Shown here: positions 56,371 through 64,000 of the stretch, piece after piece | How the letters are laid out: every line of letters begins with the position of its first letter | Numbering within the stretch: the stretch's first letter is position 1 | DNA from: Tetradesmus obliquus | Taxonomy: Eukaryota > Chlorophyta > Chlorophyceae > Sphaeropleales > Scenedesmaceae | Length of the DNA: 64,000 nucleotides | Direction: 5' to 3' | Assembly: GCA_030272155.1 (NCBI GenBank) | Contig: CP126191.1 | Coordinates: 3,990,501 to 4,054,500, forward strand | Made by a program: the position numbers and the translations under genes | Notes under the pieces: generated by a model | Seen by the model: only the letters and a program-made list of their open reading frames with translations | What the model was told of the DNA's origin: nothing | The model's database searches: none

Positions 56371-59300
56371 TCATACGGTGGTGATGAGGCTGTCCTTGTA
56401 CAGCGAAGGCGCCTGCAGGCCCAGCAGGTTGATGTATGTGGCAGTGATGTTTGCCAGCCCCGCATCAGGCAGGTCGTCGCGCATGACCACGCTGTCTGGC
56501 AGGCCCTTGCCGCCAATGTAGACAGGCACAGGGGCCAGCGTGTGGCTGGTGAGGGGCAGCGGCTTGCCTGTGTCTGCGTCCAGCAGCGGCTTGTTGGTCT
56601 TCTTCTCACGCTGCACCATGTCGTCGCTGTTGCCGTGGTCGGAGGTGAGCAAGAAGCTGCATGTTGCAGGGGTGCAGCAGCAAATAGGCGGGGGCGAAAT
56701 AACAGCATGGCGCAGAGGTGAGTGGCGCGAACTCATGAATGGGGTGCGAGTATAGAAGTCCTACCGCGGCACCAGGCGTTGCAGTGATATACGGTTGCGC
56801 AGCACCTCCACCCCTACACACCTTCCGCACGTAGCTTGCGGCATGACATGTTTAACTGATGCAACTTCTCAATGTGCGCACCAGCATCAACACATCTGTT
56901 TTGCACAAAACAGACTCGCCACTCACCGGCCGTTGACCTCGTCCAGCACTGACAGCAGGTCCGCCACGCACTTGTCCACGGTGGCGCAGGCGCGCTTGGA
57001 CGCCTCCAGGTCACCCGTGTGGCCCACCATGTCGGGGTTGGCGTAGTTGATGCGCACCTGGCAGCAGCAGCAGCAGCAACAGCAAGAAGTGATGAGGGGT
57101 TGCAGGTACGGGTGACAGCGCAGGCGAGCACGCGCAGTTGAGTATGCACGGCACATGCTGTAGCAGCTGTGTGCTTGAACTGGCTGCTGGTTGACTTGCT
57201 CAACACCATAAATCAAATCTTCACGCCAGCACTGCGCCTGTGTACCGCCCCGCCCCTCGCGTGCTCACCATCTTGTACTTGCTGCTGCGCAGCGCCTCCT
57301 TGCCCGCCTCGGTGATCTCGTAGGCCTTCATGTCGGGCGCCTGGTTGAAGGGCACCTTGTCGCTGGGGATCTGCGCCAGCAGCAGCGGCAGCAGCACACA
57401 CACTATGCCGATGAGTTGCAAGTCAAAACCATGCACTGCCCATGCGTTGAACTCAATCGAGTAGGACCATCTGCCAGCAAGTTGCTCCAACAAACATCGC
57501 CAGAACTTGCAAGACTGGCGCGCATGCAACTGCCCTACACTTCTGCAAAGACTGCACCAGCATGCAGTACCCAGCAACAGCGCAGCAGCAGCAGCGCCCA
57601 CCTCCAGGTACGTCTCCAGGTTACTGTCAAAGTAGCCGCTGCGGTTGCCGTTCCAGAAGAAGGTCACGTGGCCAAACTTCTGCGTCTCGCTGCAGGCAAA
57701 GGTGGAGATGCCGTTGTGCACCAGGAACTCGCCGCTGGTCTTGTGGATCTCAGGGGGCGGCACCAGGAAGTTGGCGGGCAGCAGCAGGTCGCCGTCGTAC
57801 TGCATCATGCCCACAAACTTGAGGTCCTGCGGGGTGTAGCAGCAGCAGCAGCAGCGGTGCAAGGGATGCGGCAGGGTAAGCAGGGGACGTGGCGCTGAGG
57901 CAATGCTCCGTGCACATGTGACGCTGCCGTAGCTTGTAACTGGCAAAGCTAGCCTCAGGTCATGTGTGATCTGGTGGCAGCAAACACCCCAACCGCCTCA
58001 GACACTGCAAACACCACGCACTGCTGCAGCACACTACACCGCTGCTTGTCCACGTATGCCACAGCAAGCAACAACGCAACACACCTTGGGGTAGCGCTCG
58101 CGGTCAAAGATGTCGAAGTCGGGGTACTCGAAGGCCTTGCTGATCTCCACCATGCGGTCAGCGCGGAAGTTGAACAGCACCACCGCATCGCCGTCCTCCA
58201 CAGTGCCCACGGGCTTGCCTGCCTCGTCGGTGATGACAAAGGGCGGCAGCCACTGGTCAGACACGGGGTCGTCGGAGGGGCCCTGCAAGGCACACAGCAC
58301 ACCGCACATGGCGCAATTGCACAAGGTTGGCAGACGTATTGAGCGCTAGGCCAAGCCCATGGTTGGTGGGAGTAGAGTGAGAGAAGTGAAGAGGCGAGCA
58401 GGCAGAGGGTGGCACAACGACAGGAGGGCGCTTGCAGGACAACCACCTGGGTGGAGGAGTCCACAGCTGCGCTGCCAAGAGATGCAACCTGCGAGCAGCA
58501 GCACCGCTGGCGCGACATACCCTGCTGTAATCATCCTGCTAGCCACCCCAGCATTACAGCCATCCGGTACGCCACATGCATTTGTCTGCCAAGTGCTGCT
58601 AGCGCCGCTGCTGCTGCTGCTGTTGCTGCTAGCATGCTTGCTGCTGCTGCTGCTTCAAATACTCGCATGTAATCCTCCTGCTCCTGCTGCTGCCGCTGCT
58701 CCTGTGTGCGCACCCTGAGTGTCTTGACTGCCTGCACTGGGTCTGTGAAGGTGTGCGGGGCCTTGCCCAGCACGTGCGCCTGCCAGCCGCGCTTCACAAT
58801 GTCCCAGTCAGCCTGTGCGGCACACAGCAGCAGCAATGCACGTGTTTCAGCACACACGGACAAGGCGGAGGTTGCACAGTTGAGTGCATGCATGCAGACA
58901 TAGACGTTCATGCCTGTCCTCATAGTGTGGGTGCCGGCCATGTGCAAGCCCGCAAGCAGATGCTGTTGCCCTGGAAGACCTGCCTGCAAGTTGATTCGGC
59001 TCCAAGGCACCAAGATGTGCCTGCTCCACATTACTGTATAGATGTGACGGACCCTTGCACAATGCACATATGCAAGCATATCCGCTGAAAAGCCTGTGCC
59101 TGACATCTGCAGCCACACGCAGCCTGTGACACAACCACCAGCAAACTGTCACATAATGCACCTACTTTGCAGCTCCCCTTGCGCTGGGGTTGCATGCTGC
59201 GCTGCCCTGGCGCCTCACCTCGTAGCGGTCCATGGTGACGCACATGCGGCCGCCGCCGGATGCGATCTGCGCATCGCAGCCCTGCGCCTCCAGCTCCTTC

Positions 59301-59968
59301 AGGTCCTTCACCAGGCTGCTCACAAACTGCACGGAGCTGCCATCAGGCACGTCACGGCCGTCTGTCAGCACGTGCACGCGGATGCGCTTGGCCCCGCGCT
59401 CCACTGCGCCCTTGATGCAGCCCACCAGCTGGTTGTAGCGGCTGTGCACGCCGCCATCGCTGAGCAGGCCGATGAAGTGCACTGTGTTGTTTGGGAAGGC
59501 CTGGCTGATCAGCTTCCAGCCTGGCAGCTCAAACATCTTGCCGTTTGCAAGAGCCTGGTCCACCAGGCGGGCGCCCTGGTCGATGACCTGGCCTGAGCCC
59601 AGGGCGTTGTGCCCCACCTCGCTGTTGCCCATGTCCGCGTCGCTTGGGAGGCCTACTGCTGTGCCGTGTGCCTTGACCGACCTGAAGCGCCTGGGCACGG
59701 CACGCAGGGCATCAGTGCAGGGGGTGTCTGCACTGAACACTGCATTGAACTCATCCTCCACGTTGACGCCCCAGCCGTCCAGGATGCACACCTGCAAGAA
59801 ACAAAACGATGATCGACCAACGCTGCTTGGACATGCACGCTCAGTTCGGCAGCTCTGGTGAACATTACAGGTACAAGAGCGACCACCGCCCGCATGCAAG
59901 TCACGCACCAGCACAGGTCCATCAGGGGCTGGAATAGTAGGATGTGCCTCCAGCTTGAAGGCAGCCAT
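56371..59968 (-). CDS. PGM: 2,3-bisphosphoglycerate-independent phosphoglycerate mutase
   Basis: Glycolytic/gluconeogenic enzyme that interconverts 3- and 2-phosphoglycerate through a phosphoserine and two metal ions (alkaline-phosphatase superfamily). Eight exons (59968-59909, 59791-59219, 58812-58663, 58282-58085, 57826-57602, 57370-57269, 57057-56927, 56656-56371) join in frame to 574 residues, near the usual plant length. Key motifs are [10 protein letters not shown] (metal Asp), [13 protein letters not shown] (nucleophilic Ser), [61 protein letters not shown] and [12 protein letters not shown] short extra stretch ([18 protein letters not shown] and on) precedes [10 protein letters not shown]. 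No transit peptide is evident, so the enzyme is probably cytosolic. Confidence 0.96.
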
Positions 59969-60540
59969 GGCTGTCGCTGTGATCTGCAGTGAAAGTGAGG
60001 GCTGCTGCGGGCAGGAATATCGTGCGTGAACGCAGGTTCGAGTGAACGACGAGCCAGCAGCTGCCCTGTACTTGTTTACTTGACTTGCAACAGGCAATGG
60101 CAGGCCTTAACGCCACGTGCGTGCAGAAGTTACAGTCACACGAGGGTTTGAGAGGGTTCTTTACTCGGTGGAAAGCAGGCTTCCACTGTTGCTATAAGTT
60201 TTCAGCAAAGCAAAGCTAGTTTTACGAAAAGGTGAAGCTGCAGCCTAAGGAATTACCACGAAAGTCTGCTCAGTTGCTTGTAGTGCTAAAGCTCAGAAGC
60301 CGCAACAACTAGCTTCGTCTGCGTGGAACTCCAAAATACCAAACCTCTAGACAGGTACACAGTGTGGCCTATCAACGCCCTGGGCGTGCAGAGCATTAGT
60401 TTGGGCGTGCAGAGCATTGCTAGTCAAAGCAGTAGCACGATAGCGCTCGGGCTGCTCACGCGCGCACTGAGGCTCTAATACCCATACCATTGGCTTCAGG
60501 GGCCTATCTACGTAGCGGCAGAGGCCGCTTACTACCCAAA
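59969..60540. promoter_or_regulatory. Divergent upstream region, iPGAM / CFAP20
   Basis: 572 bases between the ATGs. A direct repeat, TGGGCGTGCAGAGCATT at 60381-60397 and 60402-60418 (period 21), is the only structured element, about 120-160 bases before the CFAP20 ATG. No clear TATA box. Confidence 0.5.
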
Positions 60541-62103
60541 ATGTTCAAAAACAGGTATTTTTCTGCAGAGTGTCACCAGCTAGGGTGACAGCCCTGTGCA
60601 ATGCCCCTTTCACCAATTGCTTTCATTGACATATATTTGTTGTTTTCACTTATGCTTTGTAGTTACCAGTCCGGCTTCCTCAGCATCCTGTACAGCATTG
60701 GCAGCAAACCACTGCAGATATGGGACAAGGAAGGTGAGCAGGAGCACTGCATGTTGTGAATCTGGGGGCACATGCACCTGTGCATATGCATATGCACTCG
60801 TTACGCTACAATTGGCTGGAGCCACAGGCTGTAGCCCTGCAGGTGGAGGAGCAGCTTGCCGCGAGAACAGCATTGCTGAGCAGCTGACAACGTACAGCTT
60901 GTGCATGCTCCAACAGTAGCTAAGCTACAGCTGCAAGCAGACGCCTACAAATGCACAGCACAGGCTGTGTGCAGTTGGCGTTGCAGCTGCTGCTGAGCAC
61001 CCTGGTCAGTGGCTGTTACCTTACGCATCCTGCAATGCTGTACAAACTCTGCCGCCGCTGCTCCTGTTGCTGCTCTGCTTCCCCTGCTGTCCTGCTACAG
61101 TGCGCAATGGCCACATCAAGCGCATCACCGACCAGGACATCCAGTCCTCTGTGCTTGAAATCATGTCCAGCAATGTGAACACCACATTCATCACGTGCCC
61201 AGCTGACCCTGCCCAGACACTGGGCATCAAGCTGCCCTTCCTCGTGATGATCATCAAGAACCTCAAGAAGTACTTCAGCTTCGAGGTGACAGTGCTAGAT
61301 GACAAGGGTGTGAAGAGGCGCTTCAGGGCATCAAACTACCAGGTGAGGAAATGGTTTTGCATGCTGTGCTGGTGCAGGCTACTGCAATCACAGACGTTTG
61401 CAGGAGCGCTGTACATTAGAAACAGCAGCAGAGTGAACCTGATGTTTCCATTGCAAACTAGGTTCTGAAGGCGTATGTTACACCATGTGGTTGTTCAGGG
61501 GCAGATGAACAGCCTGGTCTGATGGGCAGCATGCATGCTCCAATGCTGGGCATGCCAACTGCAAGCTGTGATGAAACTCTAGGCACCACCTGGACAACGT
61601 TGCCTCCGACCTTTCCCCTGGCACTTGTCCTGCAGAGCACCACGCGCGTGAAGCCTTTCATCACCACCATGCCCATGCGCCTGGATGAGGGCTGGAACCA
61701 GATCCAGTTCAACCTGGCAGACTTCACGCGCAGGGCATATGGTGAGTGCGGCAGTTGCTTGTGCTTCCATCCGCTAGCTGTAGCCGCGGGCATGCATACG
61801 CTGGAAGAAAGAGCCCTGCATGCAGCAGCAGGTGCACGGCCAGCATGCAGTGCTTGTGTTTCCATGTAGTGACACTGCGTTTTCTGGCAACCATTGCTGA
61901 TTTCAGGCACCAATCTGGTGTTTAACCTGCCGCGTGTGCTGCCGCTACCCTTTCTTCCTGCAGGCACCAACTACATTGAGACGCTGCGCGTGCAGGTGCA
62001 TGCCAACTGCCGCATCCGCCGCATCTACTTCAGCGACAGGCTGTACAGCGAGGAGGAGCTGCCGCCTGAATTCAAGCTGTTCCTGCCCATCCAGAAAGCA
62101 TGA
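60541..62103 (+). CDS. CFAP20: Cilia- and flagella-associated protein 20
   Basis: Inner-junction protein that links A and B tubules of axonemal doublets (FAP20/BUG22). Five exons (60541-60554, 60663-60733, 61101-61342, 61636-61741, 61964-62103) join in frame to 190 residues; the human protein is about 193. The match is nearly continuous: [113 protein letters not shown]. The first coding exon is only 14 bases (MFKN plus two). The last exon has a second acceptor at 61906, in frame, which would add 19 residues. The gene shares its upstream region with iPGAM. Confidence 0.97.
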
Positions 62104-63305
62104 GTAGCAGGTGCAGCAGCAGCGTGTTCCTGCAGGGTGTTGACTGGACAAGGGCAAGGTTGGGCAGGGCACAAGTGCAGGGCATCGACAATGAATGTAT
62201 GTACGACTACATGACTGACTGATCTTGATTGTGACCAAAAGCATATGAGTAGACTCAAGTGTTGCACACTGTGCTAAGTAGGCAGCTTACTGTACAAGGG
62301 AATGGCGGCGCGTGCATCTTTCCTTTGGAGGTTGGCTGCGATATGTTGTGTTGGCGTCACCTACTGTGGAAGGTGGGCATCATGGGCTGCCAGCTTCAGG
62401 GCTGCAGCAGTGACATGGTGACGAACCCCAACACGTCTTTGCTAAATGCAAGTTACTGGCCTGGCCAGTCACCTGACCTGAGCTAGTGTGACAGGCATTT
62501 AGGTACTTGTCTTTCAGTTTAGCAGCGCAGAGGCCTTATCAAGTGCTGCAACATGCACAGGCCCGCACAGCAGTTGCAATGACTGGCATTTGCAGTTTAC
62601 TGTCTGCCGCAGATACGGCGTGAACTTGGTATGCCGGCGCTTTGTGGCTGGCCTGCTGTAACCAGCTGCCTGTACTAAAGTGTTGTGACGAGCATGCCTG
62701 CAATCATCTTCTGTTGACTAGAATGCCAGTAGTTACAGCGAATTACCAAAGGTATACCTACGTGACACCACCACCTGGCCCTCAACAACCAGCAGGACCC
62801 AACATTGTGCCCGAGATTGAATTATTGTCATAAGTGCATCACTTACACCCCATTATAGACTCTGGCCGCCCGGCAGCCGCAGACAAGCTGACTGGATCAC
62901 TTTGCCATTCAGCAAACAAAGCCGAACAACACCAGCGGCGTCCTGCAGGACCCGCAGGAAATACATGCAATTCCTTTGCACAATATCTTACATGATGTAG
63001 GGTGGCTGTCCAGCTGGTGCAGTGTGGAGGAGGTTAACCAACAACGTGGTGCTTACAAGCAGTGCAAAACGATTCACGAAGAGTGCTGTGGCACCTGTGC
63101 AGCAAAGTGACCAAATAGCTTCATGCACTGCTGTGACCTCTACATGCACTACATGCGTGCTCTTCACACTCAGCTCAGCTTGTATTGCTGTTTGGAGCGC
63201 AGCTGCAAATCTCACAAGCCCTGCTGAGCCACCGCTATACTGGTAGCTACACTAAACCAGTACAGCACTGTAGACACACGCCCTCAGTCAGCAGCCAGCC
63301 AGCCG
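62104..63305. other. Convergent intergenic region, 1.2 kb
   Basis: Between the 3' ends of CFAP20 (+) and the BTB/MATH-like gene (-). It holds presumed 3'UTRs; no coding frame, hairpin or repeat is supported. Confidence 0.45.
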
Positions 63306-64000
63306 TCACTGCACGCTGTGCAAGCACAGCTCCAGCTGTGTCTCACCTGATTCGGGCGTGCCTGCAGCTGCCCAGGCCGCCTCATCCCAGCCATCACCCC
63401 GCATAGGCTGCAACTCAAAGTAGTTTGCATAGCCCCAGTTCTGACCTGTGCTGCAGGGGCCGCTGATAGTCTGACTCACACCACGCCACGACACCGTAAA
63501 CTTGAACCTAAAGTAGATGCTGGCTGGCACCTCTGGCTCCACAGGCCCCACATACAACCCCACCACAGTACCAACCTCTCGCTGGCGGCACTCCACCATC
63601 ATGCGCCACGCCACACCACCTAAAGGAGGACTGCTGGGGCTGACAATGTCTACTAGCTTCTGCTGCGCAAAGCTGTCCCTGCAAGCCTGCTGCAGCTGCT
63701 CCAACGGCAGCTGCCACAGCAGCCGCACACCGCCCTCCAGTGGCTTGATCTGGCGAGGGCCACACTGCCAGCTGGCCGGCGTACCCTCCATCAGTTTCAG
63801 TGCTGCAGGCAGCTCCTCTGCAGATGCGATCATCTTCAGCGGCAACAGATCCCGCAGCTTCTGAGCATACCAGCCCAGCAGCTGCTGGTCACTGTCCGCT
63901 GGCTGCGCAGCGCATGCCAGCGCAAACAGCGACAGCTGCGGCGCACGCACCAGCTGCGCAAGCGCTGTACCGGCTGCTGCATTGGCTACAATGTCTGTCT
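63306..64000 (-). CDS. BTB/MATH-like protein, C-terminal part (cut by window edge)
   Basis: One uninterrupted frame runs from the right edge to a stop at 63306, giving about 231 residues with no start in view. The first part is helical (TDIVANAAAGTALAQLVRAP, LLGWYAQKLRDLLPL), like the BACK-type region after a BTB domain. The second part has alternating strands (GGVAWRMMVECRQREVGTVV, GLYVGPVEPEVPASIYFRFK, FTVSWRG), like the MATH-type half found in many algal and plant BTB proteins. That architecture usually serves as a CUL3 ubiquitin-ligase substrate adaptor. The BTB domain itself would lie right of the window, so the assignment is tentative. Confidence 0.55.
   Translation of the reverse strand, partial: TDIVANAAAGTALAQLVRAPQLSLFALACAAQPADSDQQLLGWYAQKLRDLLPLKMIASAEELPAALKLMEGTPASWQCGPRQIKPLEGGVRLLWQLPLEQLQQACRDSFAQQKLVDIVSPSSPPLGGVAWRMMVECRQREVGTVVGLYVGPVEPEVPASIYFRFKFTVSWRGVSQTISGPCSTGQNWGYANYFELQPMRGDGWDEAAWAAAGTPESGETQLELCLHSVQ

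Overview
This window looks like nuclear DNA of a green alga (Chlorophyta). The genes are dense and split by many short introns with GT..AG ends. CAG/CTG runs fill both exons (poly-Gln, poly-Ala, poly-Ser) and introns. The recognisable proteins are plant- or alga-type: a plant-style TDBD protein, a PHD-GNAT protein, a DUF3700 protein, 2,3-BPG-independent phosphoglycerate mutase, MED25 and the ciliary protein CFAP20. The composition and CAG habit recall coccoid Chlorophyceae such as Scenedesmaceae, but the species is an inference. No organelle, bacterial, viral, tRNA, rRNA or CRISPR sequence was recognised.

Layout. 1-9920 (-): a very large Strawberry notch/FORGETTER1-type helicase-like gene whose C-terminal exons run off the left edge. 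A 54-residue membrane ORF ends 17 bases before its start codon and may share its transcript. 10702-14498 (-): FAD-dependent aromatic-ring-type monooxygenase. 14703-16677 (-): U1/matrin-type zinc-finger protein. 17243-20473 (+): protein with two PHD-like fingers and a GNAT-like domain. 22113-24416 (-): secreted protein with an NTF2-like region. 25458-26372 (+): acidic, probably mitochondrial protein. 28302-31414 (-): TDBD-domain protein. 32592-34649 (-): organellar ribosomal protein uL1. 35852-39131 (-): porphobilinogen deaminase homologue with an altered cofactor loop. 39804-42454 (+): DUF3700 (class II glutamine-amidotransferase-like) protein with a long kinase-site-rich tail. 45992-49767 (-): coiled-coil, Gln-rich protein with a hinderin-like motif. 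50210-53929 (+): Mediator subunit MED25. 56371-59968 (-): phosphoglycerate mutase. 60541-62103 (+): CFAP20. 63306-64000 (-): C-terminal part of a BTB/MATH-like protein, cut by the right edge.

The genes do not form a single pathway. Several pairs are divergent over short shared upstream regions (zinc finger/PHD-GNAT, secreted/acidic, PBGD/DUF3700, coiled coil/MED25, iPGAM/CFAP20). Four or five genes concern chromatin or transcription (SNO, PHD-GNAT, TDBD, MED25, perhaps the zinc finger).

Gene models were built by hand: exon ends were chosen where GT (rarely GC) and AG sites keep frame and restore family-conserved residues. For iPGAM, CFAP20, uL1, PBGD, DUF3700, MED25, the secreted gene and the acidic gene, the summed exon lengths are exact multiples of three. 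Exon limits of SNO, the monooxygenase, the zinc-finger gene and the 5' end of the PHD-GNAT gene are approximate.
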